DNA of 64,000 bases from Actinoplanes sp. KI2 (GCF_025630775.1 NZ_JAOSZE010000013.1:62001-126000), one strand, 5' to 3'. Counted from the stretch's first letter, positions 1-7,828 are shown. Translations and numbers: made by a program. Notes: generated by a model not told the origin, from the letters alone.

Positions 1-1
1 C

Positions 2-760
2 TACTACGCGCTCAGCCAGGCGTATTCGGGACAGACCCCGGCCAATACCCCGCCGGTCATCTCGTCGATGTCGGTGTCGAACCAGACCGCGGTCCCGGCC
101 GGCGGCACGTTCACGGTCACCGTTGCCGCCAGCGACCCGCAGAACGACCTGATCCGCTACAACCTGATGTATTCCGACAAGTACATCAGCGGCGGGACGG
201 GGCTGCGGAACGCGACCTTCACCGACAACGGGAACGGCTCGTTCACCGTTAAGGCGCCGGAGACGCTCGGCGTCTGGAAGGTCTACGTGTACGCGTACGA
301 CGGCCAGGGCAACGTCGGCATCGAACAGAAGTCGATCAAGGTGGTGCCGCCCACCGAATCGGGGACCAACCTCGCGAAGGGCAGGACCACGACGGCCTCG
401 AGCTATCAGCCGACCGGCACCAACGGCGCGCAGCTGCCGCAGTACGCGACCGACGGTGACTACGGCACGCGCTGGGCCAGCGAATGGGTCGACACGGCCT
501 GGCTGCAGGTCGACCTCGGCTCGACCCAGTCGTTCAACCACGTGCAGCTGGCGTGGGAGGCCGCCTACGCCACGTCCTACCAGCTGCAGACCTCGACCGA
601 CGGGACGAATTGGACGACGGTCTATTCGACGTCGAGCGGCGACGGCGGATTCGATGAGCTAAATATTTCCGGCAGTGGTCGCTATGTCCGAGTAAATGGG
701 ACAACCCGCGCCACCACCTACGGCTACTCGCTCTGGGAGTTCGGCGTCTACCGCGGCTGA
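2..760 (+). CDS. C-terminal part of a secreted discoidin (F5/8 type C) domain protein, 5'-truncated by the window edge
   Basis: The reading frame is open from base 2 and ends at a TGA at 758-760, so the first part of the gene lies outside the window. About 252 residues are visible. The first ~115 form a beta-rich Ig/fibronectin-like module; the last ~135 are a galactose-binding-like discoidin module (F5/8 type C), recognisable by its N-terminal NLAKG and by the SGSGRYVRV and YGYSLWEF strands. Such modules bind polysaccharides or glycans in secreted glycosidases. The catalytic part, if any, is not visible. The same module type, with closely similar strands, is at the N terminus of the DUF1996 protein at 4958-6394. 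A strong hairpin follows the stop. Confidence 0.8.
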   Translation, partial: YYALSQAYSGQTPANTPPVISSMSVSNQTAVPAGGTFTVTVAASDPQNDLIRYNLMYSDKYISGGTGLRNATFTDNGNGSFTVKAPETLGVWKVYVYAYDGQGNVGIEQKSIKVVPPTESGTNLAKGRTTTASSYQPTGTNGAQLPQYATDGDYGTRWASEWVDTAWLQVDLGSTQSFNHVQLAWEAAYATSYQLQTSTDGTNWTTVYSTSSGDGGFDELNISGSGRYVRVNGTTRATTYGYSLWEFGVYRG

Positions 761-766
761 TCTCCC

Positions 767-802
767 GTGGGGCCGCCCCTTGTGGGGAAGGGGCGGCCCC
801 AC
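767..802. terminator. Strong hairpin terminator
   Basis: A perfect 15-bp inverted repeat (arms 767-781 and 788-802) with a 6-base loop follows the stop codon of the discoidin gene. There is no clear T tract, as is usual in high-GC actinobacteria. It separates this gene from the DUF3800 gene that starts 14 bases later. Confidence 0.8.
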
Positions 803-815
803 ATACACATGTCGG

Positions 816-1514
816 ATGCGGGAAATAGCCTGTGACGAATCCGGGTACGAGGGCGAGAAGCTCATCGGCTCGACCACGCGCTATTTCGCGCACGCCTCCG
901 TTCTTCTCCCCGACGCGGCGGCGGTCCTGGCCGAGCTCCGCGACCGGATCCGCTCCCCCGCCACCCAGTACAAGGCCACCCATCTGCTGCGCGAGAAACA
1001 CCGCGCGACGTTGCTGTGGTTTCTCGGTGAGAACGGCCCGGTATTCGGGCGCGGCCATGTCTTCCTGCTGGAGAAGGCGGCATTCGTGCGGGACGCGTTC
1101 GCCGAGCACATCGGGCTTCCGATACCCGACCTGTCGGTCGCCAATGACCTCCTGCGGGCGAAATCGTCTTGGCCACCCCGCGGGAAATGGGGCGAGCGGG
1201 TGGCCGATTTCCGCGCCTGGCTCGCCGAGGACCCGATCGGCCGCTCCGTTCTCGACCCGCTCGTCCCGGCGATCGTCGCGGCCGTGAAGCATTGGGGCCC
1301 GACCGCCATCGCGCACGACCGGCAGACCCAGCTCCCGCCGCGCCGGATCGAGATCCTTCGCGAGCGCTGCGCCCTCCAGGAGATCCGGTTTCTCGACGCG
1401 ACCGGCCACCCCGAGATCCAGATCGCCGACATCCTGGCCGGCACGGTCCGCGCGCTCACCGAGGCAGGCGACCCGGCCGCGCAACGCCTTCTCCTCGCCT
1501 ATGTGACGGCCTAG
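816..1514 (+). CDS. DUF3800-type protein
   Basis: A 232-residue protein that begins MREIACDESG. The acidic DESG near the N terminus, the central stretch around KATHLLREK, and the late D(Q/R)xxxQ-type acidic helix before QIADILAG match DUF3800, a family with an RNase H-like fold whose members are often found near mobile or defence genes. Biochemical function is unproven. I chose the ATG at 816 because longer versions read through the terminator hairpin in front of it. No good ribosome binding site precedes it. The downstream VOC gene starts 24 bases after the stop and has its own ribosome binding site. Confidence in the family is moderate to good. Confidence 0.7.
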   Translation: MREIACDESGYEGEKLIGSTTRYFAHASVLLPDAAAVLAELRDRIRSPATQYKATHLLREKHRATLLWFLGENGPVFGRGHVFLLEKAAFVRDAFAEHIGLPIPDLSVANDLLRAKSSWPPRGKWGERVADFRAWLAEDPIGRSVLDPLVPAIVAAVKHWGPTAIAHDRQTQLPPRRIEILRERCALQEIRFLDATGHPEIQIADILAGTVRALTEAGDPAAQRLLLAYVTA

Positions 1515-1538
1515 TCTCCGAGAATAGAGGAGGTCAGC

Positions 1539-1913
1539 ATGGACAAGGTCGTGCATTTCGAGGTGCCGTTCGACGACGGCGAGCGGGCCACGACGTTCTA
1601 TCGCGAGGCGTTCGGCTGGCGGCTCGACTCGATGCCGCAGTTCCAGTACACGATGGTCGGCACCACGGAGACCGACGAGCAGGGCCGGCCGACGGAGCCG
1701 GGCGCGATCAACGGCGGCATGCTCCACCGGCAGGGCCCGATCACCGCACCGGTCATCACGGTCGACGTGGCGGACATCGACGACGCGCTCGCCCGGATCG
1801 AGAAACTCGGCGGCAAGGTCGCGATCGGCAAGCAGCCGGTCGGCCAGATGGGATTCAGTGCCTACTTCCATGACACCGAGGGCAATCTGATCGGGCTCTG
1901 GCAGAACGGTTGA
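1539..1913 (+). CDS. VOC (glyoxalase/bleomycin resistance) family protein
   Basis: A 124-residue protein with one vicinal-oxygen-chelate fold: two beta-alpha-beta-beta-beta units starting at VVHFEVPFDD and at APVITVDVAD, and the family ending GNLIGLWQ. Members are small metal-dependent lyases, dioxygenases or antibiotic-binding proteins; the substrate cannot be told here. AGAGGAGG lies 6-10 bases before the ATG, fixing the start. It belongs to the group that carries a single domain and acts as a dimer. The next gene begins 13 bases after its stop behind its own -10-like element, so an operon is not certain. Confidence 0.85.
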   Translation: MDKVVHFEVPFDDGERATTFYREAFGWRLDSMPQFQYTMVGTTETDEQGRPTEPGAINGGMLHRQGPITAPVITVDVADIDDALARIEKLGGKVAIGKQPVGQMGFSAYFHDTEGNLIGLWQNG

Positions 1914-1914
1914 G

Positions 1915-1920
1915 TATGTT
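1915..1920 (+). promoter_or_regulatory. -10 element TATGTT, leaderless-type start
   Basis: TATGTT ends 6 bases before the ATG at 1927 and there is no Shine-Dalgarno sequence, the arrangement seen in leaderless actinobacterial transcripts. Confidence 0.5.
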
Positions 1921-1926
1921 ACATCG

Positions 1927-2709
1927 ATGCGTGTCATGGTCTGGAACGTGTGGTGGCGCTTCGGTGGCAACTGGCGGGAACGCGAGCAGAGCATTCATGC
2001 CACGCTCGAGGCGTACCGCCCGGACGTGCTGGGCCTGACCGAGAGCTGGTCCGGCGAGGGCACCGACCAGCCGCAACGCCTGGCGGCCCCGGGCGGCCTG
2101 CACGCCGCATGGGCGCCGTCGCCGTTCCCCGCGATCGCGAACAATGCCTTCGGGGACCCCGGACAACCGGGCATCGAGATGGGCATCGGACTGCTCAGCC
2201 GCTGGCCGATCGTCGCCGTCGAGGCTCACGAACTGCCCGCCGCGCGGCGCGGCCGGCCCGGACCCGCCGTGCTGCTCGCCACCCTCGATCATCCGCGCGG
2301 CCCGCTGCACGTCATCGTGGCGGACGCCGAGCCGTGCCTGGCCCAGTGCCGGGCGCTGGCCGAGCTCGCCACCGCCCCTCGGCTGGACGGCCCGCTGCCG
2401 GTGCTCCTGCTCGGCGACCTGAACGCCGGCATCGACCAGCCGACGCTGGCGCCGCTGCGCGACGCGATGGTCGACACCTGGTCGGCGGCCGGGGCCGACC
2501 CCGCGGCGGTGACCTTCGACTCGGCCCTCCCGTACGCCCCGCACGACGCGCCCGACCTGATCGACCGCCGCATCGACCACGTCCTCGCCCGCCCCGGCCG
2601 GCCCGGCCAGCATCTGCCGGTGCACGGCGCGTTCCTGGCCGGCGACCGGCCCTGCGGCGGCGTCTACCCCTCCGACCACTACGCGGTCGGGGTGGACCTG
2701 GAGCCGTGA
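1927..2709 (+). CDS. Endonuclease/exonuclease/phosphatase (EEP) family hydrolase
   Basis: A 260-residue protein with the EEP fold shared by exonuclease III, DNase I, and sphingomyelin phosphodiesterases. Visible marks are the opening MRVMVWNVWW (metal-site Asn), the E in GLTES, the GDLNAG motif (Asp/Asn of the active site) about two thirds in, and the closing SDHYAV with the catalytic His. No signal peptide is present, so it is probably cytoplasmic. The substrate (nucleic acid, phospholipid or inositol phosphate) cannot be decided from sequence. The ATG is placed directly after a TATGTT element and lacks a ribosome binding site. Confidence 0.8.
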   Translation: MRVMVWNVWWRFGGNWREREQSIHATLEAYRPDVLGLTESWSGEGTDQPQRLAAPGGLHAAWAPSPFPAIANNAFGDPGQPGIEMGIGLLSRWPIVAVEAHELPAARRGRPGPAVLLATLDHPRGPLHVIVADAEPCLAQCRALAELATAPRLDGPLPVLLLGDLNAGIDQPTLAPLRDAMVDTWSAAGADPAAVTFDSALPYAPHDAPDLIDRRIDHVLARPGRPGQHLPVHGAFLAGDRPCGGVYPSDHYAVGVDLEP

Positions 2710-2803
2710 CGCGGAAATTTGCCCGCCGAGAATCCAAAGGGTCGCTGCAACCCGGCCGATGGTCGGCGGCAACTGAACCGCAACCGACCCCAAGGGGGAC
2801 GAG

Positions 2804-3007
2804 ATGGCGACCATCCCGCTCAGCACCGGCGCCCGCGCCCTGCTCACGCACTGCCAGGCCCGGTTGGACGTCGACCTGTCCGCCCGCAACGCCGCGGCCC
2901 GGGCCGTCGAGCAGGACGACAACGCCCTCGGCCGGGCCCAGCAGGCGGCCCGGCGCGAACTTCAGTCCCGCGCCGTGCGGGGCCGCACCGTCGACGTCGC
3001 GCTCTGA
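2804..3007 (+). CDS. Small hypothetical protein (67 aa)
   Basis: A 67-residue, helix-forming, Ala/Arg-rich protein without Cys-rich motif, signal peptide or membrane segment. AAGGGGGAC just before the ATG is a good ribosome binding site, which argues for real translation. Its last ~46 bases overlap the 3' end of the convergent VOC gene on the opposite strand. I recognise no family. Confidence 0.55.
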   Translation: MATIPLSTGARALLTHCQARLDVDLSARNAAARAVEQDDNALGRAQQAARRELQSRAVRGRTVDVAL

Positions 3008-3717
3008 CCCACCCGCGCCCCCGCGATGCTGAACTCGTTGCCGTCGGGATCCGCCAGCACGACCGAGCCGTCCTTACCGATCCCGACCTGAGTGGCGCCG
3101 AGGGAGATCAGTTCGTCGGCCGCCGCCTGCCGGCCGACGGCGGCCGCGACGAGCTCGAGGCGCTGACGGTTGGGCTCCGTTTTCGGGGGCACGGGAGGTC
3201 CACCCCAGGCGATCTTGGTGCCTCCGGCCGGCGACTGGATCGCCGTCTCCTGGTCCTGGTCCCACACCAACGGCCAGCCCAGCGCCCTGCTCCAGAACAG
3301 GCCGACCTCCCGGTTGCCCTCACCAGCAAGCTCACCCAGCGGGCCGCACCCGGCTAGGTAGGCGTTGCCGGGCTCGATCACGCAGAACTCGTAGCCCGCG
3401 GGGTCGGCCAGGACGACATGCCGGTCCTCGGGTCGCTGCCCGACGTCGAGGTGGCGGCCACCCAGCTCGAGCGCCGTCGCCACCGTGCGTTCCTGGTCAT
3501 CGAGATCGACGCTGGTCAGGTGCAGGTGCATGCGGTTCGCTCCGGGTCGGCCCGCGCGGCCCGGAACGAACCGGAGACCGAGCTGGCCGTCCTCCCCGGG
3601 CAGAAGCGCCCCGGCGACGTCCTCGACGACCTCCCGGCCGAGCAGAGCGGCCCAGAACCGGGTCGCCCGAACCGGGTCGTCCGCCTCGAAGGTCACCGCC
3701 ACCAGCCGCGAATGCAT
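2962..3717 (-). CDS. Two-domain VOC family protein
   Basis: A 251-residue protein containing two consecutive VOC modules: residues ~3-120 (opening RLVAVTFEADDP, closing GYEFCVIEP) and ~135-235 (closing GNEFSI). The tandem arrangement is common in actinobacterial glyoxalase/bleomycin-resistance proteins of unknown substrate. The start is placed at the internal ATG (3717) that opens directly into the first beta strand; a GTG/TTG-type extension upstream adds only a poor 12-residue tail. It converges on, and overlaps, the small gene at 2804-3007, and is transcribed in the same direction as the gdx gene upstream of it, 45 bases away. Confidence 0.8.
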   Translation of the reverse strand: MHSRLVAVTFEADDPVRATRFWAALLGREVVEDVAGALLPGEDGQLGLRFVPGRAGRPGANRMHLHLTSVDLDDQERTVATALELGGRHLDVGQRPEDRHVVLADPAGYEFCVIEPGNAYLAGCGPLGELAGEGNREVGLFWSRALGWPLVWDQDQETAIQSPAGGTKIAWGGPPVPPKTEPNRQRLELVAAAVGRQAAADELISLGATQVGIGKDGSVVLADPDGNEFSIAGARVGQSATSTVRPRTARD

Positions 3718-3762
3718 CACCAGACCGTAGACACCGCTTTGCCGGGACAACAAGGCGCCTCG

Positions 3763-4077
3763 TCAGTGGAAGACCTTGAGGCCGACCACGCCGGCCACGA
3801 CCAGCAGCAGGCAGATCAGCCGGGGCAGGGTGGCCGGCTCGCCGAGGGCGACCATGCCGATCACGGCGGTGCCGACCGCGCCGATGCCCACCCACACCAC
3901 GTAACCGGTGCCGACCGGGACCGTGCGCAACGCGTAGGCGAGACCGGCCATGCTCAGCGCGAGCGACACCACGAAGGTCACGCTGGGGATCGGGCGGCTG
4001 AGGCCGGCGCTGCGATGGAGGGCGATGGCCCAGACGGTCTCCAGCATGCCGGAGAGCACCAACACGGCCCATGCCAT
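3763..4077 (-). CDS. gdx: Gdx-type guanidinium exporter (small multidrug resistance family)
   Basis: A 104-residue, four-helix SMR protein of the Gdx (formerly SugE) subfamily, which exports guanidinium ion in exchange for protons across the cytoplasmic membrane. The central Glu13 and the residues known to line the Gdx substrate site are at the expected numbers: Trp16, Ser42, Tyr59 and Trp62. The helix-3 signature GIGAVGT is also present. A guanidine-III riboswitch lies immediately upstream (4095-4138), which independently supports the substrate. There is only one SMR gene, consistent with the homodimeric Gdx type rather than paired EbrAB/YkkCD. GAGGTG at 4085-4090 is the ribosome binding site. 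Confidence 0.93.
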   Translation of the reverse strand: MAWAVLVLSGMLETVWAIALHRSAGLSRPIPSVTFVVSLALSMAGLAYALRTVPVGTGYVVWVGIGAVGTAVIGMVALGEPATLPRLICLLLVVAGVVGLKVFH

Positions 4078-4094
4078 GACGAGTCACCTCTTCG

Positions 4095-4138
4095 GCGGTC
4101 GTCTTGTCCAGGCCGGGTACGACGCGCAACTCGTCCGG
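4095..4138 (-). promoter_or_regulatory. Guanidine-III riboswitch (ykkC-III class)
   Basis: Read on the minus strand, the segment starts CCGGACGAG and contains GTACCCGG and GGACAAGACG, in the order and spacing that I recall for the guanidine-III aptamer (as in the Thermobifida fusca RNA). CCGG at the 5' end can pair with CCGG in the middle, and GTCGT can pair with ACGAC, giving the expected compact pseudoknot. It ends 5 bases before the GAGGTG ribosome binding site of gdx, so it should control translation: guanidine binding would free the site. Only similarity and pairing are seen; ligand binding is inferred. Confidence 0.88.
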
Positions 4139-4167
4139 GATGTCCGCTGCGGCGGGCACCGGAATCC

Positions 4168-4173
4168 AGGCTA
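4168..4173 (-). promoter_or_regulatory. Possible -10 element for the gdx riboswitch transcript
   Basis: TAGCCT on the minus strand lies about 30 bases upstream of the aptamer, a suitable place for a promoter giving a short riboswitch leader. No convincing -35 element is seen. Confidence 0.35.
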
Positions 4174-4308
4174 GCAAGCGGTTCGCCCGGGGCCGTCCGA
4201 AAAGTGACGGAGAGCGCTCCATCGATCGGCATTATCGTTACGAGAGCGTTGCCATTCATCAATATCGAATCGTTGACAGACCGGATCGGGAAAAGTCAGA
4301 CTCGGCGC

Positions 4309-4866
4309 GTGAAAATGATTGCCCGGCTCCTGCTCGCCGGCCTGCTGGCGACGACCGGGCCGGCCGGGTGCAGGAGTTCGCGGCCCGAGGCGGACACCAT
4401 CCCGGCGCCGACCACGGCGACCCAGTTCGGCGGCACCGACCTCGCCTGGATCGAGATCAACATCGCGATGGACGAGCAACTGCTGCCCCTGCTCGGGCTC
4501 GTCCCGCGCAGCAGCGGCAGCCCCGGCGTGCAGGCCCTGGCGCTGCAAGTCCAGGCATTCACCACGGCCGAGCTGTCCAGCCTGCGCGCGCTGCACGACC
4601 AGGCCGGGCTGCCCGCGGTGAACCCGCACAAGGGCATGGAGATGCCCGGCATGGTCACCCCGCAACAGGTCACCGATGCGCAGGCGCTGTTCGGAAAGAG
4701 GTTCGACGCGGACGCGCTCAAGCTGATCCGGGCGCACCTCGAACAGGGCCAAAATCTCGCCGACAGCGAGAACAAATCGGGAGTCGAACCGCAGACGCGC
4801 GCCTTGGCGCTTCAGGTTCTCCGCACCCGCAGCGCCGCCTTGACGACGCTCGAAAGCATTCATTAA
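4309..4866 (+). CDS. DUF305-like lipoprotein
   Basis: A 185-residue exported protein. The N terminus is a lipoprotein signal (ARLLLAGLLATTG, lipobox PAGC with the Cys at about residue 22). The mature part is helical and resembles DUF305, a ferritin-like family linked to copper or stress, but the usual HHQxAxxM metal-like pair is replaced here by less conserved residues (EINIAMDEQ), while the second half keeps a GMEMPGM and an FDADALKLIRAHLEQG helix. The start may be GTG 4309 or ATG 4315; no clear ribosome binding site is present and a TTGACA occurs at 4273-4278. It is divergent from gdx and converges with the DUF1996 gene. Confidence 0.65.
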   Translation: MKMIARLLLAGLLATTGPAGCRSSRPEADTIPAPTTATQFGGTDLAWIEINIAMDEQLLPLLGLVPRSSGSPGVQALALQVQAFTTAELSSLRALHDQAGLPAVNPHKGMEMPGMVTPQQVTDAQALFGKRFDADALKLIRAHLEQGQNLADSENKSGVEPQTRALALQVLRTRSAALTTLESIH

Positions 4867-4882
4867 TTGCGCGGGAAAATGG

Positions 4883-4915
4883 GAAAGGGCGCCGCCGCGC
4901 GGACGACGCCCTTTC
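4883..4915. terminator. Bidirectional hairpin terminator
   Basis: Arms 4883-4891 and 4907-4915 form a 9-bp stem (GAAAGGGCG/CGCCCTTTC) between the convergent DUF305-like and DUF1996 genes. Directly after it, a 12-base unit (ACTCGCCTTTCC and close variants) occurs three times up to about 4950. Confidence 0.7.
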
Positions 4916-4957
4916 GACTCGCCTTTCCACTCGCCTTTCGACTCGCCGGAGTTGCCG

Positions 4958-6394
4958 CTACGGGAGCTCGTAGTTCTCGTTGAGGGCGGCGCCACGGTCC
5001 GGCTTGTACTGGTCGAAGCCGCGCGGGTCGCACTGCAGGCCGCCGTTGATGCAGTGGGTGGTGAGGGCGGCCAGGGTCGGGACGTCCCAGGCGTTGAAGA
5101 CGTCGTAGTGGAAGCTGTAGCCGCGGCCGCTGGAGAAGTGGACCTGCGACATGTCGCCGCTAACCGGCCACGCCATCTTGAACTCGATCATCGGGACGGC
5201 GACCGGGTGGTCGTTCGGGCAGATGCCGAGCACCGGGTAGACCATGTGGCTCTTGTGGTCGGGGGTGTCCAGGTGCAGGCCGTCCCAGCAGCTCGGGGCC
5301 TGCATGCGGACGTTGAGCTGGGTGCCGGCCGGACAATTGGCCGGGATGTCCCAGTTGAACGAGCTGTCGCCGCATTCGAAGCCCTCGACGGCGCCCGGGG
5401 CGTTCCGGAAGTCGTCCATGGTCGCGGCCGGACTGCCCACCACGTACCGCAGGCCGGGCGGGAACGGGCGCACGCTGCGGTAGTCGATCACGCCGCTCTT
5501 GTAGTAGATGACCTGGCGGCCGACCGGCTGGACGGCGGTGGTGCCGTTGAGCAGCGTCGGCATCCAGTAGCCGGTCTTGTCACCGGGCGTGATGCAGGCC
5601 GTGCCGCCCGCCTGCAGGCTGCTCAGCGTGGTGGCCGCGTTGGTGGTCGTGTTGCCCATGAACGTGTGCGAGTGCGAGGCGCCCGGCATGTTCGGGAAGA
5701 CGATCGGGTCGTCGTTCAGGTTGGAGCGGCTCACCGCGCAGTTGGCCTGGAACTCGTGGTGCGTGGTGGGCGGGTTGGTGGCCGGCGGGACGGCGGTCGA
5801 CGGCACCACGCCGGTGACCGGCGGTACGGCCATGATGTAGCCCGGTCCGTCGGTGGCGGGCGGGTTGACCAGGCTGCCGTAGACCTTGAACTCGTACAGC
5901 GAGTAGCCGTAGCCGGTGCCACGCTGGGTGCCGTACATGCGCACGTAGCGACCGGAACCGCTCACCGTGAGCGTCTCGGGGCCGCCCGTGCCGTTGGTCT
6001 TGGTGTAGATCGTGGTCCAGGCGCTGCCGTCGGCCGAGGTCTGGATCTGGTACGCCTTCGCGTAGGCGGCCTCCCATTGCAGCTGCACGGACGTGATGTT
6101 CGCGGTGCCGCCCAGGTCGACGCGCAGCCACTGCGGGTCGCTCCAGGCGCTGCCCCAGCGGGTCGTCGCGTTGCCGTCGACGGCCGCCGCGGCGGGCGCG
6201 CCGCCGTTCTCGGTGGACGAGGCGATCGCGGGCCGGCCCTGCGAGAGCAGCGTGTCGGCGGCGTGGGCGGCCTCGACGCCGGCGATCGCGAGGGTGCCGG
6301 CGAGGGCGGCGACCGCGGTCGAGGCGAGGATCGCGCGTGTTCTGCGTCTTGCTTTCGGCCGGGCGTCGAGCCGGGCCGTGGATTCAGTGTTCAC
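4958..6394 (-). CDS. Secreted DUF1996 protein with N-terminal discoidin domain
   Basis: A 478-residue secreted protein. After an Arg-rich N terminus and signal peptide (ending near AAHAAD), residues ~50-175 form a discoidin/F5-8C module (GRYVRM, YGYSLYEF), and residues ~205-478 form DUF1996, marked by the EFQANCAVSR opening, the SHSHTFMGN histidines and the GLHLDTPDHKSHM block. DUF1996 occurs in secreted fungal and actinobacterial proteins, often with carbohydrate-binding domains; its activity is unknown. Two GTG starts are possible (6406, 6394); the inner one has GGAG at good spacing. Upstream, a LacI-type operator (6465-6480) and a TATACC element suggest sugar-dependent control by the divergent regulator. 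Confidence 0.85.
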   Translation of the reverse strand: MNTESTARLDARPKARRRTRAILASTAVAALAGTLAIAGVEAAHAADTLLSQGRPAIASSTENGGAPAAAAVDGNATTRWGSAWSDPQWLRVDLGGTANITSVQLQWEAAYAKAYQIQTSADGSAWTTIYTKTNGTGGPETLTVSGSGRYVRMYGTQRGTGYGYSLYEFKVYGSLVNPPATDGPGYIMAVPPVTGVVPSTAVPPATNPPTTHHEFQANCAVSRSNLNDDPIVFPNMPGASHSHTFMGNTTTNAATTLSSLQAGGTACITPGDKTGYWMPTLLNGTTAVQPVGRQVIYYKSGVIDYRSVRPFPPGLRYVVGSPAATMDDFRNAPGAVEGFECGDSSFNWDIPANCPAGTQLNVRMQAPSCWDGLHLDTPDHKSHMVYPVLGICPNDHPVAVPMIEFKMAWPVSGDMSQVHFSSGRGYSFHYDVFNAWDVPTLAALTTHCINGGLQCDPRGFDQYKPDRGAALNENYELP

Positions 6395-6464
6395 TCGGAT
6401 CTCCACAGTTCTCCACGGGGATGGGGGTATACGACCGCCCAGCGCGGGGACACCGGGCGGCGGT

Positions 6465-6480
6465 CGGAGAGCGCTTTCCG
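6465..6480. promoter_or_regulatory. LacI-family operator, copy 1
   Basis: CGGAGAGCGCTTTCCG is a near-perfect palindrome centred on AGCGCT, the core typical of LacI-family operators. It lies upstream of the DUF1996 gene. The surrounding 22 bases (6460-6481) are repeated without change at 6720-6741. Confidence 0.75.
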
Positions 6481-6719
6481 AGTCTGCGCCTCGACATGAC
6501 AGGCGTCAATGCCGGAAGGGCCGTTCCCGGTTCCGGAACCAATCCGCCGGGAAACGGCCGGCAAGCGGGGGCGGCCGGCGGGTGCCCACCGACTCACGCG
6601 ATAGTCGCGCTGCGGACCGGTGTTGCAGGTGCTCGCGCGGAGAATCGGGGACGGCCGCGGCCGGCGGGGAGCCGCCCGGCGTACGGTGTAGGGAATTTGG
6701 TGATCGCCGAGCGGAAGCT

Positions 6720-6741
6720 GCGGTCGGAGAGCGCTTTCCGA
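6720..6741. promoter_or_regulatory. LacI-family operator, copy 2, in front of the regulator gene
   Basis: An exact 22-base copy of 6460-6481, ending 18 bases before the ATG of the LacI gene and directly upstream of its -10 element, so it covers the -35 region. This predicts autoregulation. The 350-base stretch between the two divergent genes holds these two sites and nothing else that I recognise. Confidence 0.75.
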
Positions 6742-6747
6742 CTGTGC

Positions 6748-6753
6748 TATAAA
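6748..6753 (+). promoter_or_regulatory. -10 element TATAAA, leaderless-type start of the LacI gene
   Basis: TATAAA ends 6 bases before the ATG at 6760 and no ribosome binding site is present. The operator at 6720-6741 abuts it. Confidence 0.6.
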
Positions 6754-6759
6754 GACCGC

Positions 6760-7809
6760 ATGCAGAGCGGGCGCACCTCGGTCGATCGGCTGCCGACGCT
6801 GGAAGACGTGGCGCGGGTGGCGGGAGTGTCCCGCGCGACCGTCTCGCGGGTGATCAACGGCGTGCGGAACGTCGATCCGCAGCTGCACGAGGTCGTGTGG
6901 GACGCCGTCGGGCGGACCGGCTACGTGCCCAACCGGCTGGCTCGATCGCTGGTCACCCGGCGGACCGGGACCGTGGCGCTGGTGGTGTCGGATTCCGAGT
7001 CGCACGACGACGATCCGTTCATGGGCCGGTTCTTCGCCGATCCCTATTTCGGGCGGGTCGTCGGCGGGCTGATGAGCGTGTTGCGGCAGGCCGGCGTGCA
7101 GTTGGCGTTGCAGATCGTGGGCACCGAGGACGGCCGGCGACGGCTCGTCGGCGACCTGCGCAACGGGCAGGCCGACGGCGCGATCGTGCTGTCGCTGCCG
7201 GCCGTCGACCCGCTGCCGCGGATGCTGACCGACGGCGGGGTGCCGGCCGTGATGATCGGCCGCCCGGGCGAGGCGGTGCCGATCAACTACGTGGACCTCG
7301 CCAACGAGACGGGAGCCACGCTGGCGGCCGAGCACCTGCTCGGGCGCGGGTGCCGGCGGATCGGGATGATCTCGGGACCGGCCGAGGTGCCGGCCAGCCA
7401 CGACCGGATCTCCGGGTTTCGGCGGACGATGGCGAAACACGGCCACGGCTGGGTGCCGATCGAGGCCGGCAACTTCACCCAGGAGAGCGGCGAGACCGCG
7501 ATGCGCGCACTGCTCGCCGAGCACCCCGATCTCGACGGCGTGTTCGTCGCCAACGACCTGATGGCCGTGGGCGCGCTGCTGGCGCTGCGCGAGGCCGGGC
7601 GCCCGGTGCCCGACCAGGTGGCGATCGTCGGCTTCGACGACAGCAGCGCGGCGGTGGCGGCCACGCCGGCCCTGACCACCGTGCGCCATCCCCTGGAGGA
7701 CATGGCGGCCGAGGCGGCGCGGCTGCTGCTGGCCCGGATCGACGACCCGGAGATGCGGGTGTCGTCGGTGATCTACGAGCCGACCCTGGTGCTGCGCCAG
7801 TCCGCCTAG
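6760..7809 (+). CDS. LacI-family transcriptional regulator
   Basis: A 349-residue repressor with the LacI helix-turn-helix at residues ~10-35 (LEDVARVAGVSRATVSRVING), then a periplasmic-binding-protein-like sugar-sensing core (LVVSDSESH onward, GFDDSSAAVAATPALTTVRHP near the C terminus). It probably binds a sugar effector. Two identical AGCGCT-centred operators flank its promoter and that of the divergent DUF1996 gene, so the likely circuit is self-repression plus control of that secreted protein. The ATG at 6760 was chosen because the HTH begins 10 residues later and a -10 element lies just upstream; longer versions run through the operator. Confidence 0.92.
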   Translation: MQSGRTSVDRLPTLEDVARVAGVSRATVSRVINGVRNVDPQLHEVVWDAVGRTGYVPNRLARSLVTRRTGTVALVVSDSESHDDDPFMGRFFADPYFGRVVGGLMSVLRQAGVQLALQIVGTEDGRRRLVGDLRNGQADGAIVLSLPAVDPLPRMLTDGGVPAVMIGRPGEAVPINYVDLANETGATLAAEHLLGRGCRRIGMISGPAEVPASHDRISGFRRTMAKHGHGWVPIEAGNFTQESGETAMRALLAEHPDLDGVFVANDLMAVGALLALREAGRPVPDQVAIVGFDDSSAAVAATPALTTVRHPLEDMAAEAARLLLARIDDPEMRVSSVIYEPTLVLRQSA

Positions 7810-7828
7810 ATTCACCGGCCTCACCGAA

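Noticed and set aside
4095..4200. Guanidine-II (mini-ykkC) riboswitch in front of gdx
   Set aside because: GGACGR-like bits occur, but the two small hairpins with ACGR loops that define this class cannot be drawn; the guanidine-III pattern fits the full segment.
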